Shown here: positions 16,732 through 26,100 of the stretch, one piece after another
How the letters are laid out: the number at the start of each line of letters is the position of its first letter
Numbering within the stretch: position 1 is the first letter of the stretch
Assembly (NCBI GenBank): GCA_947623205.1
Contig: CANQGM010000005.1
Coordinates: 62,001-126,000 of the forward strand
Source of the DNA: an uncultured Clostridia bacterium
GTDB lineage: Bacteria > Bacillota > Clostridia > Oscillospirales > Acutalibacteraceae
Reading direction: 5' to 3'
DNA: 64,000 bases
Position numbers and translations under genes: made by a program
Notes under the pieces: generated by a model
Told to the model about the DNA's origin: nothing
Database searches by the model: none
Seen by the model: only the letters and a program-made list of their open reading frames with translations

Positions 16732-17724
16732 ATGAACAGCGATGTAGTGATTTCAACCAGAATAAGACTTGCCCGTAATCTTAAAGATTATCCGTTTCCG
16801 TGCAGACTGTCGGCCCAGGGCAGAGAAAAAGTGATTGATAATGTTAAAAGCGCGGTAAAAAACAGCAACAGTCCGGTCGCATCAGATTTTTCGTTTATAA
16901 AAATGAGCGAGCTGTCGTCGCAGCAAAGTGTATCGCTTGTGGAAAGACGTCTTGTAAGTCCGGAATTTATCAGCGATTCCGAGCGCCGTGCCCTTTTGCT
17001 GAGCAAAGACGAAAGCCTAAGCATAATGATAAACGAGGAAGACCACATAAGATTACAGGTGATCAAAAACGGGCTTTCTCTTGAAGACGCCTACGATACG
17101 GCGGACAAACTTGATACTCTTATTGATGAGAATCTTGAGTTTGCCTTTGATGAAAATCTCGGTTATCTTACGCAGTGTCCCACAAATCTCGGCACGGGTA
17201 TGAGAGCTTCGGTAATGATGCATCTGCCCGCGCTTGAAAAAAGCCGCGCAATCAGCAGAATTGCGGGCAACCTGTCAAAACTCGGTTTTACTATTCGAGG
17301 AGCGCACGGCGAGGGAACAGAGCCGAAAGGGGCGCTGTATCAGCTTTCTAATCAGGTGACGCTCGGAATTTCGGAAAAGGCCGCGATTGAAAATCTGAAA
17401 AACATAACAAATCAGTTGATTGCGCAGGAAAATCAGGCAAGAGAAAGACTTTGCAAAAGTATAGAAATTCAAGATAATATCGGCAGAAGCCTCGGAATTT
17501 TAAGATCTGCTCTTTTAATAACGCACGACGAGGCACTTGAACTTTTGTCAAACGTGCGGCTTGGAATAACATCAAAACAGATAACCGATATATCGACAGA
17601 AACTATAGATAAACTTATGCTGGCTGTTGAACCCGCAACGCTTACGGTAAACAGCAAAAAGAACTTATCGGCACATGAAAGAGATATTGAAAGGGCAGAA
17701 ATTTTAAGAGAAGCACTCTCTTAA
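16732..17724 (+). CDS. mcsB: Protein-arginine kinase McsB
   Basis: McsB phosphorylates arginines of damaged proteins to mark them for ClpCP. The 330-residue protein has the phosphagen-kinase fold: STRIRLARNL near residue 8 and the CPTNLGTGMRASVMMHLPAL block near residue 147 with the active-site Cys. At the C-terminus, RDIERA fits the RDxxRA pArg-binding motif that mediates allosteric activation. It is slightly shorter than the Bacillus protein (363). The counter-enzyme is probably the YwlE-like phosphatase at 53.8 kb. Confidence 0.96.
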   Translation: MNSDVVISTRIRLARNLKDYPFPCRLSAQGREKVIDNVKSAVKNSNSPVASDFSFIKMSELSSQQSVSLVERRLVSPEFISDSERRALLLSKDESLSIMINEEDHIRLQVIKNGLSLEDAYDTADKLDTLIDENLEFAFDENLGYLTQCPTNLGTGMRASVMMHLPALEKSRAISRIAGNLSKLGFTIRGAHGEGTEPKGALYQLSNQVTLGISEKAAIENLKNITNQLIAQENQARERLCKSIEIQDNIGRSLGILRSALLITHDEALELLSNVRLGITSKQITDISTETIDKLMLAVEPATLTVNSKKNLSAHERDIERAEILREALS

Positions 17725-17755
17725 ATTATTTTGCCTAAAGAAAGAAGGTAATATT

Positions 17756-20209
17756 ATGTATGAATTCAGAGGTTTTACGCAAAAGGCGAACAAAGCCCTG
17801 AACCTTGCAATAGAAAGCGCCCAGGAAATGGGGCACAATTATGTCGGCACTGAGCACATATTGCTCGGACTTGTAAAAGAGGGCACCGGAGTAGCCGCAG
17901 TTTCACTTGAACAGTGCGGTGTAACAGAAGAAGAACTTATGGAAAAAATAGAAAAGATAGACACAGAACATATATCTACTGCACTTACGCCCAATGATTT
18001 TACTCCGCGCACAAAGCGTGTGCTGAGAGCCTCAATGATTGCGTCGGCAAGAATGGGCAACAATTATGTGGGCACAGAACATCTGCTTTTGTCAATTATA
18101 TCGGAGCAGGACAGTTATGCCGTAGCGTTTCTTCACGAACTCGGAGTGAGTGAAAATGAAATTACACAGGCTGTTTCAAACGGTCTGCAAAACGGAAATG
18201 CAGAAAATCCATATGCTCAGAACGAGGGCGGTTTTGGCACGTCAAAAGGACATCAGGGCGGTTCGGCTCTTGAAAAATTCGGCAGAGACCTTACAAAGGC
18301 GGCAAAAAATGGTGAAATTGACCCTGTAATAGGGCGTGAAAAAGAAATTGAGCGTGTAATTCAAATTTTGTCACGCCGCACAAAAAACAATCCGGTTCTC
18401 ATCGGTGAACCGGGCGTTGGTAAAACCGCCGTAGCGGAGGGACTTGCGCTTGAAATTTCAAAAGGCGAGGTCCCCGAAATACTCAAAGACAAAAAGGTTG
18501 TAAACCTTGATTTAACGGGAATGATCGCCGGCGCAAAATACCGCGGCGATTTTGAAGAGCGAATCAAAGCGGCAATTGATGAGGTTAAAAAGTCAAAAAA
18601 TACAATTTTGTTTATTGATGAGCTTCACACAATTGTCGGAGCAGGCGCAGCGGAGGGCAGTGCCGACGCGGCAAATATTCTTAAGCCTTCGCTTGCAAGA
18701 GGCGACTTTCAGGTTATCGGTGCCACAACGCTTAACGAGTACAGAAAATATATTGAAAAAGACGCGGCGCTTGAACGCCGTTTTCAGCCCGTAAAGGTCG
18801 GCGAGCCTACGCAGGAACAGGCAGTTGAAATTCTAAAAGGTCTGCGCGACAGCTACGAGGCACACCATAAGGTTAAAATTACAGATGAGGCGATCAACGC
18901 CGCGGTCACGCTTTCTGCACGGTATATTGCAGACAGGTATCTGCCCGACAAAGCAATTGATTTAATTGATGAGGGAGCGTCAAAGGTAAGGCTTGCAAGT
19001 CTTACATCACCGCCCGACGTCAAGTCGCTTGAAGATAAAATTGCGGATTTTGAAAAAGAAAAGGCGAGCGCAATTAACGAGCAGGATTTTGAACGTGCCG
19101 CAAGGCTGCGCGACGAGCAGAAAGAAGTGCAAAAAGAGCTTGACAGTGCCAAAAAAGAATGGCAGGAAAAGCAAAAGTCAAACTGCGGTGAGGTAACGGC
19201 AGAGGATATTGCAAAAATAGTTTCCGACTGGACAGGTATTCCCGTAGTTCAGCTTACGCAGGAAGAGAGCGAAAGACTGCTCAATATGGAGCAGGTACTC
19301 CACGAGCGAGTTATCGGTCAGGATGAGGCCGTAAGCGCAATTGCCAAAGCCATTCGCCGGGGCAGGGTAGGACTTAAAGATTTTAACCGCCCGGTAGGCT
19401 CGTTCATTTTCCTTGGGCCTACGGGTGTGGGCAAAACCGAGCTTTGCAAGGCGCTTGCACAGGCAATGTTCGGTGATGAAAACGCAATGCTCCGCCTTGA
19501 TATGAGTGAATATATGGAGAAACACACGGTATCAAAGCTGATAGGCTCTCCGCCCGGATATGTGGGTTTTGAAGAGGGCGGACAGCTTACCGAAAAGGTA
19601 AGAAGAAAACCGTATTCGGTAGTTCTTTTTGATGAAATTGAAAAGGCACATCCCGATGTGTTCAATATGCTGCTTCAAATTCTTGAGGACGGACGTCTTA
19701 CGGACTCGCAGGGCAGAACGGTGGACTTTAAAAATACGGTAATTATTATGACCTCAAACGTAGGCGCGCGCCTGATTACCGAAAAACAGAAATCCCTCGG
19801 ATTTTCTCCCTCTGCGGCAACAAAGCAGGAGGAACATCAGAATGTAAAAGAGTTGGTAATGGGTGAACTCAAAAATGTGTTCCGTCCTGAATTTCTTAAC
19901 CGCGTTGACGACATTATTGTATTCAGCAAGTTAAGCCAGAATGAAATTAAACAGATAGCCTCAAAAATGCTTGACACGCTTGCAAAACGCCTTGAGGGAA
20001 TGAACATTAAAATCAGTTTTACAGACGCCGCCGTAACGGCGATTGCTGACAAAGGCTTTGATGAAAACTACGGCGCAAGACCGCTCCGCCGTGCAATTCA
20101 AAGCGACATTGAAGACACGCTGTCTGAACAGATACTTGAAGGCAAGATAAAGGAAAATTCAAAAGTCACCTGCGATTATAAAGATGAAAAATTTGTATTT
20201 GAAACATAA
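17756..20209 (+). CDS. clpC: ATP-dependent Clp protease ATPase subunit ClpC
   Basis: ClpC is a Hsp100 unfoldase that feeds substrates to ClpP. At 817 residues it is full length. It has duplicated Clp-N repeats (about 5-145), the first AAA+ module with Walker A GEPGVGKT near residue 217, and the UVR-containing middle domain (NEQDFERAARLRDEQKE near 440). The second AAA+ module has GPTGVGKT near 553, Walker B VVLFDEIEKAHPD near 622, and a C-terminal D2-small domain. The N-domain pArg pocket is the known receptor for McsB-marked substrates. It is the last gene of the CtsR operon; clpP is not in the window. Confidence 0.97.
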   Translation: MYEFRGFTQKANKALNLAIESAQEMGHNYVGTEHILLGLVKEGTGVAAVSLEQCGVTEEELMEKIEKIDTEHISTALTPNDFTPRTKRVLRASMIASARMGNNYVGTEHLLLSIISEQDSYAVAFLHELGVSENEITQAVSNGLQNGNAENPYAQNEGGFGTSKGHQGGSALEKFGRDLTKAAKNGEIDPVIGREKEIERVIQILSRRTKNNPVLIGEPGVGKTAVAEGLALEISKGEVPEILKDKKVVNLDLTGMIAGAKYRGDFEERIKAAIDEVKKSKNTILFIDELHTIVGAGAAEGSADAANILKPSLARGDFQVIGATTLNEYRKYIEKDAALERRFQPVKVGEPTQEQAVEILKGLRDSYEAHHKVKITDEAINAAVTLSARYIADRYLPDKAIDLIDEGASKVRLASLTSPPDVKSLEDKIADFEKEKASAINEQDFERAARLRDEQKEVQKELDSAKKEWQEKQKSNCGEVTAEDIAKIVSDWTGIPVVQLTQEESERLLNMEQVLHERVIGQDEAVSAIAKAIRRGRVGLKDFNRPVGSFIFLGPTGVGKTELCKALAQAMFGDENAMLRLDMSEYMEKHTVSKLIGSPPGYVGFEEGGQLTEKVRRKPYSVVLFDEIEKAHPDVFNMLLQILEDGRLTDSQGRTVDFKNTVIIMTSNVGARLITEKQKSLGFSPSAATKQEEHQNVKELVMGELKNVFRPEFLNRVDDIIVFSKLSQNEIKQIASKMLDTLAKRLEGMNIKISFTDAAVTAIADKGFDENYGARPLRRAIQSDIEDTLSEQILEGKIKENSKVTCDYKDEKFVFET

Positions 20210-20284
20210 ATGTTATGTTTTAAAAACAAACGCCTCTTAATGTAATTTAAACCAAACCGGTAAAAGCGGATAATATAAAAAACA

Positions 20285-20326
20285 CCCCTTATGATAGAAT
20301 AAAAAAGGCTGTCATAAGGGGCATTT
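20285..20326 (+). terminator. Terminator after clpC
   Basis: CCCCTTATGA (20285-20294) pairs with TCATAAGGGG (20312-20321) across a 17-base loop and is followed by CATTTTATAT. It ends the ctsR operon. The rest of 20210-20460 shows nothing else I can support. Confidence 0.75.
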
Positions 20327-20476
20327 TATATGTCAGGAGGATAATAGATACATAAAACAACACCAAAAAATTGCTTAAAATAAAGTTTCAAGGATTAACA
20401 ATAAAACAAATACAATAAAAATGCGGACAATGTTTTTTAACCACAGACAAAATTTATTATAATTCTCACTTAAAAC

Positions 20477-20530
20477 TTTACATAGTTTTTACAATTATCT
20501 TACAAATACATTACTTAATTTTTATATTAT
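20477..20530 (+). promoter_or_regulatory. PhoP-box-like repeats and promoter of the phosphate symporter gene
   Basis: Four TT(T/A)ACA-like hexamers lie at exact 11-base spacing: TTTACA 20477, TTTACA 20488, CTTACA 20499 and ATTACT 20510. A -10 box, TATTAT, is at 20525-20530, with no clear -35. Direct hexamer repeats at 11-base period are the known signature of PhoP-type (Gram-positive Pho regulon) activator sites. The gene served is a Na+/phosphate transporter with a PhoU domain, so phosphate-starvation control fits. Inference from pattern and context. Confidence 0.72.
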
Positions 20531-20602
20531 TATCTTTGAACGTGACCGCAGACCAATTTGTACCGAGGGGGGTCGGCGGTTACTAAAGGAGAGTATTGAA
20601 TT

Positions 20603-22372
20603 ATGGATGTGTTCTCAGTTTTAGGGTTGCTGTGCGGACTGGCTCTTTTTCTTTATGGAATGAATACAATGGGCGACGGTCTTGAAAAACTTTCAGGCGG
20701 AAAACTTGAAAAAACGCTTGAAAAAATGACCAACAGCACATTTAAAGGCTTTTTGCTTGGCGCCGCAGTAACCGCTGTAATTCAGTCGTCATCGGCAACA
20801 ACCGTTATGGTCGTGGGCTTTGTAAACTCGGGCATTATGAAACTGCGCCAGGCAATTGGCGTTATTATGGGCGCAAATGTGGGCACTACCATAACCGCGT
20901 GGATACTGAGCCTTTCGGGAATAAAGGGCGAAAGTATTGTAATGCAGCTTTTAAAACCCTCATCTTTTTCAGCTATTTTTGCATTTGTGGGCATTATTTT
21001 ACTAATGTTCTGCAAGGCGGATAAAAATAAAAATTTAGGAACAATACTTATTGGCTTTGCCGTGCTTATGGTAGGTATGAACGCTATGAGTTCGGCGGTT
21101 GAGCCGCTTGCGGACAGTGCCGCATTCACAAGTATTTTAACGGCATTTGAAAACCCTGTTTTGGGTATTTTTGCAGGCGCACTGTTAACGGCGGTTATTC
21201 AAAGCTCAAGCGCGTCGGTGGGTATTTTGCAGGCGCTGTCTTCAACCGGCAGCATAACATATTCAATGGCAATTCCTATTATAATGGGGCAGAATATAGG
21301 CACCTGCGTTACGGCGCTTATTTCGTGTATCGGAGCTAAAAAGAATGCAAAACGCGCCGCATTTATACATTTGTACTTTAACATAATAGGAACGGTCGTT
21401 GTTTTAATTTTATTCTACAGTTTAAATCTTCTGTTAAATTTCGGATTTTTAAACAAGGTGGTAAATCCGGCGGATATTGCAATTATTCATTCTTTGTTTA
21501 ATGTTACAGTAACTGCAATTTTGCTTCCGTTTAACAAACAGCTTGAAAAACTTGCCTGCTTTACAATTCGTGACCGCGATGAGGACAGCGAAATTCCGTT
21601 TCTTGACGAGCGTTTTCTTAACACACCGTCAATCGCGGCAGAACGCGCCAAGGAATTAAGCACAAAAATGGCGCGTCTTTCGCAGGGAACGCTTATTGGT
21701 TCGCTTGAGCTTATAAATCGGTACGATGAAAAATCGGCTGAAACAATCAGCGAAAACGAAGATATGATAGATACATACGAAGATGTAATTTCAACTTATC
21801 TTGTAAAGCTAAGCGCAAAAAAACTGTCGCAAAAGGACAGCAAGCAAATTCAGCTTATACTTCATACTATCGGCGATTTTGAAAGAATAAGCGACCATGC
21901 CGTAAATATTTTAAAAGTTGCAAAGGAGCTTTACGAAAAGAAAATTAAATTTTCACCCGACGCACAGGCGGGGCTTAATGTAATGATAGAGGCGCTGAAA
22001 GAAATTTTGCGCAAAGCAACTCAGTCATTTATAAACAATGACGTAAAGCTTGCAGCAAAGGTTGAACCTCTTGAGCAGGTAATTGACAGGCTTAGAGACA
22101 AACTTAAAGACGCTCATGTAAAGCGGCTTACAAGCGGAGAATGTACCATTGAACTCGGATTTGTATTCTCGGACCTTATAACAAGCATTGAGCGTGTTTC
22201 GGACCACTGCTCAAATATTGCGATAGGAGTAATTGAAATCAACCGCAACGGTTATGAGGCGCATGAGTATCTGCACGAGCTTAAAAACTCAGACGATATT
22301 CAGTACAACGCCGATTATCAGGCATACAAAAAAAAGTACTCTTTGCCAAAAACGGTAAAGACCGACAAGTAA
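20603..22372 (+). CDS. nptA: Na+/phosphate symporter with C-terminal PhoU domain
   Basis: The 589-residue protein belongs to the PNaS (NptA/YjbB) family. The membrane half (about 1-310) contains two inverted repeats, each with the QSSSA signature: VTAVIQSSSATTVMV near residue 57 and LTAVIQSSSASVGIL near residue 196. The C-terminal half (about 340-570) is a cytoplasmic, helical PhoU-like domain. Start after AAAGGAGAG. It stands alone between two terminators behind an 11-base-repeat promoter. It probably imports phosphate with sodium and is induced when phosphate is scarce. The gene name is by family and not certain. Confidence 0.92.
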   Translation: MDVFSVLGLLCGLALFLYGMNTMGDGLEKLSGGKLEKTLEKMTNSTFKGFLLGAAVTAVIQSSSATTVMVVGFVNSGIMKLRQAIGVIMGANVGTTITAWILSLSGIKGESIVMQLLKPSSFSAIFAFVGIILLMFCKADKNKNLGTILIGFAVLMVGMNAMSSAVEPLADSAAFTSILTAFENPVLGIFAGALLTAVIQSSSASVGILQALSSTGSITYSMAIPIIMGQNIGTCVTALISCIGAKKNAKRAAFIHLYFNIIGTVVVLILFYSLNLLLNFGFLNKVVNPADIAIIHSLFNVTVTAILLPFNKQLEKLACFTIRDRDEDSEIPFLDERFLNTPSIAAERAKELSTKMARLSQGTLIGSLELINRYDEKSAETISENEDMIDTYEDVISTYLVKLSAKKLSQKDSKQIQLILHTIGDFERISDHAVNILKVAKELYEKKIKFSPDAQAGLNVMIEALKEILRKATQSFINNDVKLAAKVEPLEQVIDRLRDKLKDAHVKRLTSGECTIELGFVFSDLITSIERVSDHCSNIAIGVIEINRNGYEAHEYLHELKNSDDIQYNADYQAYKKKYSLPKTVKTDK

Positions 22373-22391
22373 AATATTAATAAAGGTAAAT

Positions 22392-22452
22392 AAAAACGGC
22401 GTCCCATTTGTCAGAAAAGAGATTAACGACTGACAAATGGGGCGCCGTTTTA
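22392..22452. terminator. Bidirectional terminator between the phosphate symporter and the XRE gene
   Basis: A long near-perfect inverted repeat (AAAACGGCG..CCCATTTGTCAG with CTGACAAATGGG..CGCCGTTTT) of about 20 bp, with A and T runs on either side. It separates convergent genes. Confidence 0.88.
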
Positions 22453-22454
22453 TT

Positions 22455-22784
22455 TTATGTATTGCTCTTGATTCCCATAATTACCCCAAGAGCAATATAT
22501 TTTTGCCTTGTCGATAAGTTGCGAAATCCGTTAAGCAGCAGATATTCATCTTCAGTCAGGCTAAATTGAGAAATTTTATCAAGGGGCTGACGAATATCGG
22601 TATAGCCTAAAAGATAATCAATAGATGTATTAAAAACCTCCGCCATATGTTTAAGAGTTGAAATGCTGGGTTCATTTTTTTCATTTTCATATGCGCTTAT
22701 CATTTTTTGAGATATATTCAGCTCCATTGACAGCGCAATTTGACTCATTCCCTTTTCTTTTCTGAGTGATGTTATCCTGTTCAT
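22455..22784 (-). CDS. XRE-family transcriptional regulator
   Basis: The 109-residue protein has an N-terminal helix-turn-helix of the lambda Cro/C1 type: LRKEKGMSQIALSMELNISQKMISAYENEKNEPSISTL, then FNTSIDYLLGYTD, typical of SinR/Xre-like repressors. A short helical C-terminus follows (about 75-109). It is divergent from the large surface-protein gene, and the shared intergenic region holds two copies of TATAC-N7-GTATA, so it likely represses itself and that gene. Its signal is unknown. A strong terminator separates it from the upstream symporter gene. Confidence 0.88.
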   Translation of the reverse strand: MNRITSLRKEKGMSQIALSMELNISQKMISAYENEKNEPSISTLKHMAEVFNTSIDYLLGYTDIRQPLDKISQFSLTEDEYLLLNGFRNLSTRQKYIALGVIMGIKSNT

Positions 22785-22803
22785 ACCGCATAATTCCCCA
22801 AAA

Positions 22804-22865
22804 TATACTTTATAGGTATAATATTATTACAAAAGTGTTGACAAATTATACTTTTGTGGTATAAT
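22804..22865. promoter_or_regulatory. Paired operators and divergent promoter between the XRE gene and the LRR-dockerin gene
   Basis: Two inverted repeats of the form TATAC-N7-GTATA lie at 22804-22820 and 22847-22863, with centres 43 bases apart (about four helical turns). A strong promoter TTGACA (22838-22843), 16 bases, TATAAT (22860-22865) points toward the surface-protein gene, and the second operator covers its spacer and -10. The first operator lies just upstream of the XRE start. A third, looser copy (GATAC-N9-GTATA) is at 22866-22884. The layout is that of a self-controlled XRE repressor acting on both genes; the assignment of the protein to the sites is inference. Confidence 0.75.
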
Positions 22866-22890
22866 GATACTCATAAAAGGTATAAATTAA

Positions 22891-22902
22891 GTAAGCGCTT
22901 AT
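22891..22902 (+). promoter_or_regulatory. LacI/CcpA-type palindrome in the leader of the LRR-dockerin gene
   Basis: GTAAGCGCTTAT contains a perfect 10 bp palindrome (TAAGCGCTTA) with a central CG, the form bound by LacI-family regulators including CcpA (cre). It lies about 20 bases after the predicted transcription start, a position that works as a roadblock. It would tie expression of a starch-binding protein to sugar supply. The outer bases depart from the Bacillus cre consensus. The remaining leader (22903-23088) holds no fold or frame I can support. Confidence 0.5.
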
Positions 22903-23100
22903 TAAAAAATATTGTTTACATATTATATATGGATTCCATAAGTGTATGTTGTATATCGAAAGATATATAAATATAAATCTTAAAAACGGGAGGAAAATTA
23001 TCAGAGGAAGTTAGGTAATCAGAGGAATTAAAACGTGTGGAACAGACGTAACTGCTCCAAAATGTGATAAAATTTTACAAAAACAAAAAGGAGAATTAAA

Positions 23101-26100
23101 ATGAAAAAGAATTCACAAGGCAAAAAGCTAATCAGTTTTGCATTAGTTTTTGCGCTGCTGATCAGTCTTTTCAGCATTTTGCCGCTTACAGTTTCTGCGG
23201 AAGTAGGTGACACCACTATTGTTGACGGCGTTACATATCGAGTTACGGGTGAATCTGAAGCATCGGTTTCCAAATTTGACAACAGCACTACAGATGTTAA
23301 AATTAAAGAAACTGTCAATATTAAAGGAACTGATTATACAGTAACAGCCATAGATAATTCTGTTTTTATGAATAATGAAAATATTACATCAATAAACATT
23401 CCATCAGGATTTGGTCTGATTGGTGCTAAGATTTTTAATGGATGTAAAGCTTTAAAAGATGTATATATTTATTCTGATTCTGCATTTTTGGGTTATCCGT
23501 TTACTGGCTGCAGTTCATTAGAAAATGTTTATTGTTATAAAGATAAAAACAATTTTGGTGGCGGTTTTGACAAAAGTAATTTAGATATATCTAAATTTAA
23601 GATTCATGGTCATCCTGGCAGCACTGCAGAAGCCCTTGCAACTTCAAAGGGTTATACTTTTGTAGCTTTAGAAGAAGAAACTGCAACAAGAACAGTTTAC
23701 ATTTGTGGACCTCAGAGGAAACTATCAGAAGTTGGTGTCGAAAGTCTTAAAGCTACAGGTTCTTATAAAGATAAACCAGAAGATGAGAAACCAACATCCC
23801 ATACATTCAATGCATCGTATTTAGGTTTTATTGATAATTATGATGTGTTTGAATTAAAATTACCTGTAGATTTAACAACCACAGTAAACTTTACACTTCA
23901 GGGGCTTGATTCCAGCTCAGAGCCAGTTAAAAATGCTCAATGGTATGCAGCTATAGCAAGTAAAACTATTAGTGTTATCTTGGGTACTTCGCCTAATGTT
24001 TCAGTTAGCACTACTTATGATCCTACCTTAGCATTAACAGCATTCCAAAGCGGTGAGTTTACATTTGTTACTCCAACAGACACTACTGCTCAGCTTAAAG
24101 CATTTGACAATAGCAAAACAGTTGTTGAAATTCCTGATAAAGTAAGTAATGGCGATAAGGAATATACAGTAACAGAGATAAATGGAGATGCTTTTAGGAA
24201 TTCTAATATTATATGGGTTAGTATTCCCGGAACTATCGAAAATATGAATAGCGGTTTTTCAGGCTGTAAATCACTGCAAACAGTAATTTTTAACGAGGGT
24301 ATGAAATCTACAGGTAGTAATGGTGGAATTTTTTGGAACTGTAAAGGACTAAAAGATGTGTATTTTTATGACAAGGAAATTACTATTGATAGCTATACTT
24401 TTGAAAATGGTCCACAGAAAGACTTATTAACTATTCACGGTTATGCAGGAAGCACAGCTGAAACATTTGCAAAAGAAAATAGTATTAAATTTGAACCTAT
24501 TGAGGAACAAACATCAACAGAAGCACCTCCTGTTGAAGTGGAACCATTTACAGACGGTAACCTAACATTTACCGTTACTGGAAATGATACTGTGAAGGTT
24601 ACAAAATTTGATAACAAAACAACGGATGTTGTTATTCCTGAAAAGGTAAACCACGACGGTGTTGAATATACGGTAGTTGATATAGATGATTCCGTGTTTA
24701 AAGATAATCAAAAGATTAAATCTGTTAATATTCCAGGTACCGTAGCTTTTATAAATAATTACGTTTTCGCGAATTGTTCATCATTAGAGTCAGTTACTCT
24801 TAATGAGGGTACAATAAATATTGGAACAAGTGCATTTGAAAAAACCGCTTTAACAGTAATTGAATTTCCAAAATCAATGAATAAAATTGGAGAGTATTCA
24901 TTTAATGGAATACCCACACTGAAAACTATTAAAATTAATTCAAATGCAAGTATTGGAATGTATGCCTTTGGCGGTAATATTGGTTTGCGTAGCATTTATT
25001 GTTACTCAGATAATATATCATTCGATACAAAAACTTTCTATGATAAGGGAACCAAACAAGAAACAAGTACAAGCAGAGTAACTATTTATGGAAACATCGA
25101 AAGTTCTGCTCAAAAATTTGCAGAAGAAAAAGGCATTACCTTTAAAACTTTTGATGAAGAGTTTGAAACAACAAAAGCTCCTGAGACTACTGTTTCTGAG
25201 ACAACTGAGACAACTGAGTCAACAACTGTTGTTGTGACGACAGAACTTTCTGAAACAACCGAAGCAACAACAGTTACCGCTGAAACAACTGCACCTGTCG
25301 GAGGAACAATTGAAGTTCTTTTGGGCGATGCAGACGGTTCAGGAAAAGTAGACGTAAAAGACGTAACACATATTCAAAAGCACATTGCGGCTTACTTTGC
25401 GCTTGACGGCACAGCAGCTCTTGCGGCAGATGTTGACGGCAGCGGAGTTATTGACGTTAACGACGTTACATTAGTTCAAAAATATCTTGCGGCATATAAT
25501 GTTGAATATAAAATAGGCGAAGTTGTTCAGTTTGGTTCAGACGCACCTGCATCTACAACAGTGGCACCTCAGCCGACAGACGAACAGCCTACAACATCAG
25601 CACAGGATCCTACAACGGCAGAACCTGAACCTACGGTTCCTGGTTCTACAATAAAACCAGGTTCTGCTATAACATTCTATATACCTAACTATGTTTCATG
25701 GCTTACAAATGAAGGCGGAAAGATGTGGGTATATAACGATGATACGGGTGAAGCTATAGCTGCAAAAGATTATCAAGAAAACCCAGATGGTGTTGCAGGT
25801 TATTTCATTTTTGATTTACCGGAAGGATGGATTAATCTTTCAATATATAGAACCCCGTTTGATACCACAAAAGAAACATTTGACATAAATTCAAAGTGGG
25901 ATGAAACTACCCAAACAGGTGTTATCCTTAATAGTTGGGAACACATAGGAGATAGAAAATCATACAACGCTTACAAAATTATTGGCGATGGAGTGCCTGG
26001 TTTGTATGAAACATTTGACCCCAATGCTCCAAAATCTCAAGAAACTGAAAGAACAATCTACTTTGATAACAGAAAATCAAAATGGACAAATGTATATATT

